Assembly: GCA_030639305.1 (NCBI GenBank)
Contig: DAOWCY010000136.1
Coordinates: 1-19,270 of the forward strand
Length of the DNA: 19,270 nucleotides
DNA from: JAGLQA01 sp023135565
Lineage (GTDB): Bacteria > Acidobacteriota > Aminicenantia > UBA2199
Direction of reading: 5' to 3'
Shown in pieces: positions 7,931-15,316 of this stretch (its first letter is position 1; the number at the start of each line of letters is the position of its first letter). Under the pieces are notes generated by a model. That model had not been told where the DNA came from. It did no database searches and was given only the letters and a program-made list of their open reading frames with translations. The position numbers were made by a program, and so were the translations under genes.

Positions 7931-7974
7931 TGGAGAATGTTCGAAAATTTAGAAATAACGGTAACGAGAAATGA
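7930..7974 (+). CDS. 14-codon linking mini-reading frame between the kinase genes
   Basis: The ATG at 7930 overlaps the stop of the first kinase gene (TAATG), and its TGA overlaps the start of the second (ATGA). It therefore fills the 40-base gap exactly. The encoded peptide (MENVRKFRNNGNEK) has no known relatives that I recognise. A GGTAGAG stretch lies about 10 bases before its ATG, while the next gene has only a weak site. It may pass ribosomes between the cistrons; chance is also possible. Confidence 0.3.
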   Translation: MENVRKFRNNGNEK

Positions 7975-10454
7975 AAATAAGAGAAGATGAAGCGTTAAAG
8001 AGCGTATTACAAGAATTAGGACCAAAGTATGAATATAAAAAATTCCTCGGCCAGGGCTCTTTCTCGAAAGTATACCTGCTGCATCATAAAATCTTAAGGC
8101 AAAACCGTGCTTTAAAAATAATGGACTCTAATTATATTCTTCAAACATTGGAGAAAGGCAATGCCCGGGACGTCCCCCAAAAATTTGCATTGATAAAAAA
8201 GAGATTTATCAATGAAGCAAGGGTATACAGTAAAATCGACCATCCCAATGTGGTGCGGATATATGATGTAGAAAGCATAGAGGATAAAAACGAAGGGATC
8301 GACATTACCTACATCCTCATGCAATTCGTGGAAGGCAAGAGTTTAAAAAACATCCTCGATGAAAACTCTCCCCTGGAAATGGATAGAGTAATGGCAGTAT
8401 CGAAAGATATACTCCATGCTGTTCGCAGTTTACATGAAGTAAGTATCGTTCACCGGGACATAAAACCGGCCAATATAATAATAGAAAAAGAGAGTAACCG
8501 GGCCATATTAATCGATTTCGGTTTGGCAAAAGATATAAAAGATCTATCGGAAAGCACAGCAGTGGCGGAGGCTGATAGGTCATTGGGAACACCGGTATAC
8601 ATGTCCCCGGATCAATTTCAAATACACAGTAAAATCGGCCCCGCGGTAGACCTATACGCTTTCGGTGTTTTGCTTTATGAAATGTTGGCCGGAGAGGTGC
8701 CTTATAAAGGAACGCTTGCCGAAATTATAAAGGGGCATTTGTTGACCCCTATTCCTGACGTGCGAGAAAAAAATCCCTTAGCGCCGGCCGGGTTCCGGGG
8801 AATAATGAAAAAGGCATTGGCAAAAGAACCGAAAAACAGGTACAGCCGGGCAGAGGACCTGCTGGTAGATTTAGAAAAAATCGAAAAAAGTCTCGCTGCG
8901 GAAAAAGCGGCAAAAGCAAAAGCGAAAGAGAAAAAAGACAACCTAACAGCAGTAAGAACAGGAAGACCAAAAAGAAAAATAAGGAAATATTTTCTATACC
9001 TTTTTGGGATTTTAGCGGTTTTAGCTGCCGCAGCGGTTATTTATATGTCTATCTTTTCATCCAACGGGAACAATGAACCCGGTTACAAAGAATATTTAGA
9101 AAATGCCAAACTATATTATGAAAAAGGCGAACTGGACAAAGCCTATTATAATTTGAATGAAGCCAGGAAGATAAAAAATTCTTCTGAAATCAATGACCTC
9201 TCCTCTAAGATCGAAGCATCGAGGCATCAACCGGCAGTAGAAAAAGCTTCCGGGGAACTGGAAGATTTGTTAGGAGGTAATGCCGGGCTGGATACGAAGA
9301 TCGCGGAGTGCCTTAAGTTCCTGGATAAATATGGGGATATTCCCCAAAACGACGTTACTAAACCGCTTATTTCACAAGTCCAAAATTTTCTGAAAAAATA
9401 CAAAGAATACGTGAAACATACTACCGATGCGGAAGAATATGTCAAGAATGGGGAATTTCAGAAAGCCTATGAAAGTGTGAAAATGGCTAAAACCGAAGCC
9501 AAAAAAATCGAAGACCAGAGCGGGACGCAAAAAACAGCGGAACTTGAAAACGAAATATATGCAGGCTGCGTGTCTGCTGCGGAAGCCTATTGTAAAGACG
9601 CGAACCCCCTTGAAGCAGAAGGTAATTTATCAATAGCCAAAACGATAAAACCGGGCAGCAGCCTGCAATACCTGGAAAAAAAGATAAGATTTATAAAATC
9701 TATGCCGGGTGATGTCAGGGCAGTATATAAGACAGGTAAGGAAATAAAGAAAAACGACCGGAAATACTGGGAAGCTGAATTTCGAGATGACATTGTTTTG
9801 GTTTTTATCCCGGCAGGTAAATTTATATTTTCCGGTATAGGCAGGTCTGTCCTATCCGGGTATTGGCTGGGTAAATATGAGGTTTCAGTAAGTCAGTACA
9901 AAAAATTTGCACGCAGAAACCCATCCCATAAACCCGAATGGCTGGAAAAAGGAAATCCTGTCAATGTCGAAACCGGGAGCGATGATTATTACAAGAACCG
10001 GGTGGATGACCAATACCCCGTGATGGGCATATCCTGGGATGATGCGGCGGCATACTGCAAGTGGTTGTCCCGGAAAACCGGGTTGAACTTTAAACTTCCC
10101 GAAGAGGAAAAGTGGGAGAAAGCAGCACGGGGAACAGACGGTCGTCTCTATCCCTGGGGCGCTGGAAGACCCGGTAATAACCTGGCAAACTTTTTTTCTC
10201 CTTCCCGGAAAACAGTTAAAGTAGACGTTTATCCCCGGGGTGCTTCCCCTTATGGATTATTGAATATGGCCGGTAATGTGGAAGAATGGTGTGACGGGGG
10301 GGCTTCTCCCGGGAAGGAAAACAACCGGGCTGCCCGCGGCGGCAGTTTTTACAGTAATGACCGGTACATCCGATGCACTTCCCGTAAAACATACGATCGA
10401 GAAGAGCGCAATCATGCGTTAGGTTTTCGTCTATGCCTAATGCCTTCGAAATGA
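7971..10454 (+). CDS. Membrane Ser/Thr kinase with TPR-like region and periplasmic SUMF1-type domain
   Basis: 827 residues. Residues 22-308 are a complete Hanks-type kinase: GQGSFSKV at 27-34, Lys49, HRDIKPAN at 161-168, D182-F-G184. The usual APE is S212-P-D214, an unusual change. A Lys/Ala-rich, highly charged linker (309-337) leads to one membrane helix (338-360) with basic residues on its N-side, so the rest faces the periplasm. Residues 370-575 are helical with TPR-like pairs (for example 371-400, 484-515 and 533-562). Residues 608-825 are a SUMF1/FGE-type domain (FIPAGKF, GISWDDAAAYCKW, FKLPEEEKWEKAARG, GNVEEW, ARGGSF, GFRL). Both FGE catalytic cysteine positions are replaced (Ser and Ile), so it is likely a binding module. 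It follows the tandem-kinase gene by 40 bases in the same operon and could phosphorylate or be modulated by it. The ribosome site is weak. Confidence 0.9.
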   Translation: MKIREDEALKSVLQELGPKYEYKKFLGQGSFSKVYLLHHKILRQNRALKIMDSNYILQTLEKGNARDVPQKFALIKKRFINEARVYSKIDHPNVVRIYDVESIEDKNEGIDITYILMQFVEGKSLKNILDENSPLEMDRVMAVSKDILHAVRSLHEVSIVHRDIKPANIIIEKESNRAILIDFGLAKDIKDLSESTAVAEADRSLGTPVYMSPDQFQIHSKIGPAVDLYAFGVLLYEMLAGEVPYKGTLAEIIKGHLLTPIPDVREKNPLAPAGFRGIMKKALAKEPKNRYSRAEDLLVDLEKIEKSLAAEKAAKAKAKEKKDNLTAVRTGRPKRKIRKYFLYLFGILAVLAAAAVIYMSIFSSNGNNEPGYKEYLENAKLYYEKGELDKAYYNLNEARKIKNSSEINDLSSKIEASRHQPAVEKASGELEDLLGGNAGLDTKIAECLKFLDKYGDIPQNDVTKPLISQVQNFLKKYKEYVKHTTDAEEYVKNGEFQKAYESVKMAKTEAKKIEDQSGTQKTAELENEIYAGCVSAAEAYCKDANPLEAEGNLSIAKTIKPGSSLQYLEKKIRFIKSMPGDVRAVYKTGKEIKKNDRKYWEAEFRDDIVLVFIPAGKFIFSGIGRSVLSGYWLGKYEVSVSQYKKFARRNPSHKPEWLEKGNPVNVETGSDDYYKNRVDDQYPVMGISWDDAAAYCKWLSRKTGLNFKLPEEEKWEKAARGTDGRLYPWGAGRPGNNLANFFSPSRKTVKVDVYPRGASPYGLLNMAGNVEEWCDGGASPGKENNRAARGGSFYSNDRYIRCTSRKTYDREERNHALGFRLCLMPSK

Positions 10455-10510
10455 ATCAGAATCGAGAGGAGCAGGTCTTTAATTTTAGTGTGCTGCGCCG
10501 GAACCAATAC

Positions 10511-10723
10511 CCGCTTGTCCTACTTGCTTCGATACAATAGGAGCTTTAAAATAAATGTCAAACGATCCGCCAAACGCGGGTAAAAAGGTTCGTTTTTAAG
10601 CAGGGGAGCATACTTGACCTCTAATCTGGCCGCCGATTTCGATACGGGGAAAGAGATACCGGCGCCGATTTCCGGGGAAATAAAAAACTTCGTCCCTGTC
10701 TTATCTTCATACCGGTATCGGGG
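10511..10723 (-). pseudogene. Truncated copy of the 3' end of the OmpA/beta-barrel gene
   Basis: These 213 bases match 11390-11602 without gaps and with 10 mismatches (about 95%). They encode the last 67 residues and stop codon of the beta-barrel protein gene at 11399-13384, in the same orientation. Nine mismatches fall in the coding part and seven of these are silent; the two changes are conservative (Asn/Ser, Ala/Val). Homology stops abruptly at 10723, just before a GGGGTCAGGC motif, so the remaining roughly 90% of the gene is absent. It is a remnant of a second, once selected copy, or the product of recombination with a diverged allele. Confidence 0.85.
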
Positions 10724-10796
10724 GGAAAAAGGGGTCAGGCTAAAAAAAATTGCCTCAAATCAAAAGATTTCCTGAACCTTAATTTCCCCGGTGACT
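10724..10796. other. Junction DNA with a GGTCAGGCTAAAAAA repeat
   Basis: Between the gene remnant and the RelE gene lies GGTCAGGCTAAAAAA (10733-10747), which matches 1167-1181 exactly. GGGGTCAGGC-type words often flank REP-associated tyrosine transposases in other genomes, but no transposase is present here. Confidence 0.4.
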
Positions 10797-11039
10797 TTAC
10801 TTGTAAATATCTCCTCTTGTGTCGATTTTCAAAATTTTTACGGTTTCTTTTTCAAGGAAGTATAGAACCCTGTATTTCCCGATTCTCAACCGGTAAATAT
10901 CTTCGAGGTGTTGTCCTTTCATTTTTTTTATGTCGCCTTCAACGGGTAATTTCTCAATTCCCATGACTATATTTTGGGACATTTTTTTCTCTATGCGCTG
11001 CAAATATTTGATGCTTGTTTTGCTGTAGGTTATTGTCAT
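10797..11039 (-). CDS. RelE/ParE-family toxin
   Basis: An 80-residue RelE-superfamily toxin, second gene of a toxin-antitoxin pair. Diagnostic features are the helical N-terminal half (SIKYLQRIEKK), the KMKG-x-x-LEDIYRLRIGKYRVLY segment (39-60) and a C-terminal strand ending ILKIDTRGDIYK. The beta-sheet arrangement and basic/aromatic residues (R51, R53, K55, R57, Y59) match the mRNA-cleaving RelE type, although sequence alone does not separate RelE-like RNases from ParE-like gyrase inhibitors. Its ATG overlaps the antitoxin stop by four bases (ATGA). The pair sits between the beta-barrel gene and its truncated copy. Confidence 0.88.
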   Translation of the reverse strand: MTITYSKTSIKYLQRIEKKMSQNIVMGIEKLPVEGDIKKMKGQHLEDIYRLRIGKYRVLYFLEKETVKILKIDTRGDIYK

Positions 11040-11281
11040 AGGCCGAGGATGTGTTTTACCTCTTCCGATGAAACGAAATCATCCTTTGCAAGAATATCGG
11101 ACAGTTCTTTTTCGTCCTCTGCTAACAATACCGGTTCGCCACCTCTATATTTTTTTTTGTTTAACCAGGAGCGCAACGATTGTCCTATTATTTCGGAAAT
11201 GCTTACGTTGTAATGACCGGCGATAGCACCTACCGAGTCATATAAATCCTGGTCGATTGTTATGTTCACTCTTTTTTTCAT
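11036..11281 (-). CDS. Ribbon-helix-helix antitoxin of the RelE pair
   Basis: 81 residues. The N-terminal strand VNITIDQDLYDSV (5-17) and the helix ending ISEIIGQSLRSWL (28-40) form a ribbon-helix-helix DNA-binding domain. The acidic C-terminal part (about 48-80) should wrap the toxin. Such antitoxins repress their own promoter. It is the first gene of the pair, with GGAG about 7 bases before the ATG and a promoter at 11299-11327. The -10 area contains an alternating TA run that is a natural symmetric target for an RHH dimer, though the operator is not proven. Confidence 0.88.
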   Translation of the reverse strand: MKKRVNITIDQDLYDSVGAIAGHYNVSISEIIGQSLRSWLNKKKYRGGEPVLLAEDEKELSDILAKDDFVSSEEVKHILGL

Positions 11282-11298
11282 AATTGCTCCGCTATATA

Positions 11299-11327
11299 TA
11301 TATACATCATCAACAAAAAAATTTCAA
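11299..11327 (-). promoter_or_regulatory. Promoter of the toxin-antitoxin pair with TA-repeat
   Basis: Minus strand: TTGAAA (11322-11327), a 17-base spacer, TATATA (11299-11304). The -10 lies in an alternating TA stretch (11293-11304), self-complementary and so a candidate binding site for the RHH antitoxin. Confidence 0.55.
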
Positions 11328-11398
11328 CCGGGAAAGAAAAAAAATGGAATTCTAATTTTGGCCCACAAATTACGGATTTACGGCGTTTTCCGCTTGCC

Positions 11399-13384
11399 CT
11401 ACTTGCTTCGGTACAATAGGAGCTTTAAAATAAATGTCAAACGATCCGCCAAACGTGGATAAAAAGGTTCGCTTTTAAGCAGGGGCGCATATTTGACCTC
11501 TAACCTGGCCGCCGATTTCGATACGGGGAAAGAGATACCGACGCCGATTTCCGGGGAAATAAAAAACTTCGTCCCTGTCTTATCTTCATACCGGTACCGG
11601 GCAAAAGTAAGATAACCGGTTACTCCCGCGTTCAAATAAGGCACCACCGGGCCTTTGCCGAACATAAAGTGGAGCTCGGCGCTGAGCGGGATAGCTAATG
11701 CATCTCTTTTATAAACACCGGGAAAGTCCTGCCACTGCAGCCTGGATAGGCCGATGGAGAATTCGCTTTCAAAACGGGAAGTGAGGCGAAAGGTTTTTCC
11801 TACCTGGAAAGCGTAGGTATCATCCGCTTTTTCATTTTTAAGCGCATAGTCGAAGCGGTAGCCTAAGATCAGTGCGGATTCAGAAAACACTCGGCGATAA
11901 ACAGTTATCCAGATAGTTTTATCTTTGTAGTCCCGGTGGGAAGCGCGAATTCTTATATCGTTCCAGCCCCTTCCTAAAGAGACCCGGGTAAAAAAAGCGC
12001 CGTCCTGCTGCATCAACAGGGCTTGTTCTTCGATAAAGACTTGCGCTCCGGGCAGGGTTTTGCCGGAAATTGTGAGCGCTGGTTTTTCTGTCCTGATAAC
12101 CTCTTTCGGGCCGGGTGTAATGTGCAGGGGCAGGGTAGGGGGCTGGCCCGATACCGTAAAAATCGAGTGGGCGGCATAACCTTCGATGCCCCGTTTATTA
12201 ACCACAGCCGCTCGCCAGTGGTAAGCGCCTGCGGTAAAATCGAGAACTGCGCTGTTGTTATCGAGGATCCGGTCCGCCACTATTTCTTCAAAACCGTCAT
12301 CCCGGGCCACCTGCAGATGGTAGGCGCCCTCAGCCTGCTGCCACTGGAATCGTACTACTGCCGTATCTTTATCGCCGGCGCCGGTTAAAGAAATTTCCGC
12401 GTTAAGCGGTGTGATCAACCGCGGGGCAGCAGGCAGCGGCTGCGGTGGCTCAGGCGGTTTATTCATCTCCACAACCGTGCCGTAACCTCCGGGTACTGCG
12501 ACGGTTTTTCCCTGGGCCTCGATCTCCGAACTGCCGTCGAAAACCGATAAGGCCGATTTTTTCTTTTTGTCGATACCTACCAGGATTTCTACTGAATTTG
12601 AATTAACAACGCAGGAAGGGGTTTCCACCCGTAAAGCCTTTTTGAGTTTATTTAGTTTGGTACGCAGGCCCCCGGTCAACAGGCGAACGTTCTTTTTCCG
12701 GGGCAATTGCAGGTTTTTTTCTAACAGCGAGTACATAATCATCAAAGACTGTGGGCCTAAGTTAATTTTACTCAGGTCTTGAAAAGTGATATTGGCATTC
12801 GATTGCCGTCTGGTTAGCAATCTATCTAAGTGATATAAACCCTGGTTCAGTGAAGCCCGGGCAAAATCCACCATATCGGGTTTTTTGGTCAACACATCGC
12901 GCCTGATATAGGTCACCCTGCCGGCCGGGTCTACATTTTTGAGAGGTGTGATTTCGATGCGTCGATTTTTTGCTCTTCCTGCCGCTGTGCGGTTGTCGGC
13001 GATAGGAGAGGCGGAGGCATAACCTTTAACAAGAAGGCGGTTTTTTTCTATTCCTGCTTTTCCAATTAGGTATTCCTGCGCTTTTTGAGCCCTGGCTAAG
13101 GATAGCCTGCGGTTGATGGCTGTTGTACCGCTGTTATCCGTATGGCCGCCGATCTCGATGATCAATCCCTGGTTTTTCCGTAAAAAAACGCCCAGCTTAT
13201 CGAGGAAGGCTGTGGATTTTGGATCGAAATCGCCTTTGCCTAAGGCGAATGTTCCCGGCGAGGAGATTATTTTTTCACCTTTGAGCAAGCCGGTAAAATC
13301 GGTTTCCGCGTCGCTGTAGATGGAGATCGAGACGCTCACGGCGATCAGTACAAATAACAGGAAAATAAAAGAGATTTTTTTCAT
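11399..13384 (-). CDS. OmpA-FecR-Fn3/Ig outer-membrane beta-barrel protein
   Basis: 661 residues from the ATG at 13384, preferred because GGAGG lies 7 bases upstream and it gives a good signal peptide (1-24). The frame extends 28 codons further upstream without such signals. Domains: OmpA-type peptidoglycan binding at 35-148 (GHTDNSGTTAINRRLSLARAQ starting at 80, with D83 and R98 the diaminopimelate-contact positions); FecR-like beta domain at about 230-310 (VETPSCVV, then VAVPGGYGTVV); a proline hinge (310-321); Fn3-like segment at 322-411; Ig-like segment at 435-496; and a C-terminal barrel of about eight strands (503-661). This order reverses classic OmpA, where the barrel comes first. It probably links outer membrane and cell wall. 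A 67-residue copy of its end lies at 10511-10723. No partner gene is apparent. Confidence 0.83.
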   Translation of the reverse strand: MKKISFIFLLFVLIAVSVSISIYSDAETDFTGLLKGEKIISSPGTFALGKGDFDPKSTAFLDKLGVFLRKNQGLIIEIGGHTDNSGTTAINRRLSLARAQKAQEYLIGKAGIEKNRLLVKGYASASPIADNRTAAGRAKNRRIEITPLKNVDPAGRVTYIRRDVLTKKPDMVDFARASLNQGLYHLDRLLTRRQSNANITFQDLSKINLGPQSLMIMYSLLEKNLQLPRKKNVRLLTGGLRTKLNKLKKALRVETPSCVVNSNSVEILVGIDKKKKSALSVFDGSSEIEAQGKTVAVPGGYGTVVEMNKPPEPPQPLPAAPRLITPLNAEISLTGAGDKDTAVVRFQWQQAEGAYHLQVARDDGFEEIVADRILDNNSAVLDFTAGAYHWRAAVVNKRGIEGYAAHSIFTVSGQPPTLPLHITPGPKEVIRTEKPALTISGKTLPGAQVFIEEQALLMQQDGAFFTRVSLGRGWNDIRIRASHRDYKDKTIWITVYRRVFSESALILGYRFDYALKNEKADDTYAFQVGKTFRLTSRFESEFSIGLSRLQWQDFPGVYKRDALAIPLSAELHFMFGKGPVVPYLNAGVTGYLTFARYRYEDKTGTKFFISPEIGVGISFPVSKSAARLEVKYAPLLKSEPFYPRLADRLTFILKLLLYRSK

Positions 13385-13526
13385 TTTCACACCTCCGCGA
13401 CATAGCTGCTGTTTATTGCTTGTAACTTTGTTTTTTTTCATAATATTTACCTTGATAAATGATGCCATAATTCTATTTATTTTTCAAGACTAAGTTAAAA
13501 AAAAAAGCGCTCTGGGGTGAAAAACT

Positions 13527-13555
13527 TTGCAGGATATTAATAAAAATGGTAAAAT
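13527..13555 (+). promoter_or_regulatory. Possible promoter of the methyltransferase gene
   Basis: A weak TTGCAG (13527-13532, 3/6) stands 17 bases before TAAAAT (13550-13555, 5/6). The transcript would begin about 9 bases before the ATG at 13571, leaving almost no leader. This agrees with the absence of a ribosome site there. Confidence 0.4.
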
Positions 13556-13570
13556 ATCACCTGGTTAACA

Positions 13571-14335
13571 ATGACTTTATTTAATGTAGAAAAAACGATT
13601 TATAAGAAAAAAACGCAGTATAACGATATTACCGTTAAACAGCGGGGGCACATCATCACCCTGTTGAGCCCGGAAGACATTATCCAGTCGGAGATAAACC
13701 TGGGAAGCCCTTTGAAACCACACTTAGAATTTAACCTCTGCTTGTTGTTCGGTTTACTTTTCTGCCCGGCGCCGGTTTCTATCCTGGCCCTGGGCCTTGG
13801 CGGCGGCGTGGTGCCGAAAATCTTAAACGCCACCTTCCCGGAAGCCGGCGTGGATGTGGTAGAAATCGACCCGGAAATGTTAAAAGTAGCGGAAGATTAT
13901 TTTGATTTTCAAGTTTCGTCTAAACTGCGTGTATTCATCGCTGACGCTTCGGACTTTATTTGCCGCACAAAAAACAAATACGACCTGATCGTTTTAGATA
14001 CCTACTGCGGCATCGACCTGTCCGAGAGTGTGGACAACCAATTTTTTTTCAAGGAGTGTGTTTCGCGTCTTTCCGAAAAAGGCTTCCTGGCTGCCAACTT
14101 AGTGCCTTTAGATAGGGTTTTGATGGACAGCCGGTTAAAATGGCTCGAACAGGAAACCGGAAATGTCTGGCTGCTACGGGGTATTACCCGCTGCAATGAG
14201 ATCGTTTTTGCCGGGACGCAGCCGGTGAAAAAATCGGCTCTAATAAAAAATGCAAGGACTTTGAAAAAGACGCTCCCCTTTAATTTAAAAACCGAACGAA
14301 TGATGAAACGGCTGCGGCGCTGGAGCAGCGCTTGA
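13571..14335 (+). CDS. Spermidine synthase-like SAM-dependent methyltransferase
   Basis: 254 residues with the Rossmann fold of the spermidine synthase family. N-terminal beta-strand part at 1-45 (II-Q-S-E-INL at 37-44 corresponds to the family's QSE/D motif). The AdoMet/decarboxylated-AdoMet binding loop LGLGGG is at 74-79, the acidic residue that binds the ribose at E98 in VVEIDPEML, D125 in ADASDF, and D143 in VLDTYCG where synthases have a catalytic DxY-type motif. It is shorter than typical SpeE (about 280-300) and there is no SpeD nearby, so polyamine synthesis is uncertain. Many such short homologues have unknown substrates. There is no clear ribosome site; the transcript may be nearly leaderless. 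Confidence 0.8.
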   Translation: MTLFNVEKTIYKKKTQYNDITVKQRGHIITLLSPEDIIQSEINLGSPLKPHLEFNLCLLFGLLFCPAPVSILALGLGGGVVPKILNATFPEAGVDVVEIDPEMLKVAEDYFDFQVSSKLRVFIADASDFICRTKNKYDLIVLDTYCGIDLSESVDNQFFFKECVSRLSEKGFLAANLVPLDRVLMDSRLKWLEQETGNVWLLRGITRCNEIVFAGTQPVKKSALIKNARTLKKTLPFNLKTERMMKRLRRWSSA

Positions 14336-14833
14336 CACCTGTCTCCGGGAGTACACAACCGGTCTCCGGCGTTAAATAGTCGGCGCCCCGACCAAAACCG
14401 GGGTCGGTACGTATAAGTGTAGAAGTATTTAAAAAGATATAATGTGGTAAAGATATCCTTAGCATGTCTTGAAAAGAAATGCGGTTTTTCAAAAAATAGG
14501 TTAGATTAGAGAATTACTTATCTGTCCACAACCCGGACAAGCCGGAACCAAAAAGGGTGCTTACAACCGGGAAAAAGCTATAAGATTGTCGAACATGCTA
14601 TTCACCGAGCTAACACACCCCGTCACTTCGGGGCAAAAAGTAAAAAAGCCCCTCAGCGCCACCTCCCGGCAAGTCTCAAGAGGGGAATTTTGGTTGGTCA
14701 ATCAATAAACGTTTTTATTGTTTTGGCCTGTAAACGCTCTATAATAAACCCTTTCCAGGCTTGCAAAAAAATATTCTGCCAGGAAGTGGCAAAACTTTAC
14801 GATTAGGTAACCTTTTCCCACCTCAACCTGTTA
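14336..14833. other. Intergenic region with small hairpins
   Basis: About 500 bases between convergent genes, with no recognisable gene. It holds CCCCG/CGGGG hairpins at 14386-14403 and 14618-14633, a TTGAAAA/TTTTCAA inverted repeat (14469-14475 with 14486-14492), the terminator at 14642-14685, and a plus-strand promoter-like pair (TTGTTT 14718-14723, 16 bases, TATAAT 14740-14745) that faces the 3' end of the HEPN gene. Confidence 0.5.
14642..14685 (-). terminator. Likely rho-independent terminator after the second MNT/HEPN pair
   Basis: On the minus strand, CCCCTC (14680-14685) and GAGGGG (14649-14654) form a 6-bp stem with a 25-base loop, followed by C and six T (14642-14648), then more T-rich sequence. 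It lies about 150 bases past the HEPN stop. The long loop makes it weaker than usual. Confidence 0.45.
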
Positions 14834-15316
14834 TTAGTTATTACCCTCGTTAGTAGCGGTATCTTCCCCGGCCTGGAAATTACCGGCGTATGCTTTCACG
14901 CGGTCTACGATTTCAAATAGCGATTCGGTATATCTCAAGGTATCGTCGAATAACTCTTTCAATTCCACGGGAGCGTATTCATGGGAAATATCATTTCTTA
15001 ATTTCCGGATTTCCTGGATTTGCTCTATGGATTCTATCAATCCTCTTTTATGTGCCCTGTTCAGTGCATCCAACATCGTTCCTTCTTTGACGAACTCAAC
15101 TTTATCGATACTCCTGAATACTTTTTGGATTAGCATATCGCTAAGCCTAATAAATCTTCCCGTTAAGGTTTCAAAGGCATCGAATTCATCTTCTTTATAT
15201 TTTTCTTTTATCCCGGCGGCGCGGCAGATGTTATAGGAGCGTTTCAGCCAATAGAGCGCAGCATCGAATTCGTCGATCACAGTGAATAGAGCTTGTATAT
15301 AATCGGAGTGGCTCAT
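14834..15316 (-). CDS. hepT: HepT-like HEPN toxin with RX4HXY motif
   Basis: 160 residues, helical HEPN protein of the HepT / nucleotidyltransferase-substrate-binding type. The catalytic motif R107-NDIS-H112-E-Y114 is an exact RX4HXY. In characterised HepT toxins this motif forms the RNase site, and the tyrosine is AMPylated by the MntA antitoxin to silence the toxin. The preceding RAHKRGLIESIEQIQEIRKL helix is typical of the family. It is longer than most HepT proteins (about 130-140); the extra part is a polar tail after about 145. Its ATG overlaps the nucleotidyltransferase stop by four bases (ATGA). A terminator candidate follows. Family call is strong; the activity is inferred from the motif. 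Confidence 0.88.
   Translation of the reverse strand: MSHSDYIQALFTVIDEFDAALYWLKRSYNICRAAGIKEKYKEDEFDAFETLTGRFIRLSDMLIQKVFRSIDKVEFVKEGTMLDALNRAHKRGLIESIEQIQEIRKLRNDISHEYAPVELKELFDDTLRYTESLFEIVDRVKAYAGNFQAGEDTATNEGNN

Noticed and set aside
14438..14443. Perfect TATAAT in the intergenic region
   Set aside because: No -35 box at suitable spacing and no downstream gene on that strand.
14718..14745. Plus-strand promoter (TTGTTT, 16 bases, TATAAT) facing the HEPN gene
   Set aside because: No gene or terminator follows on the plus strand; an antisense RNA is possible but nothing else supports it.
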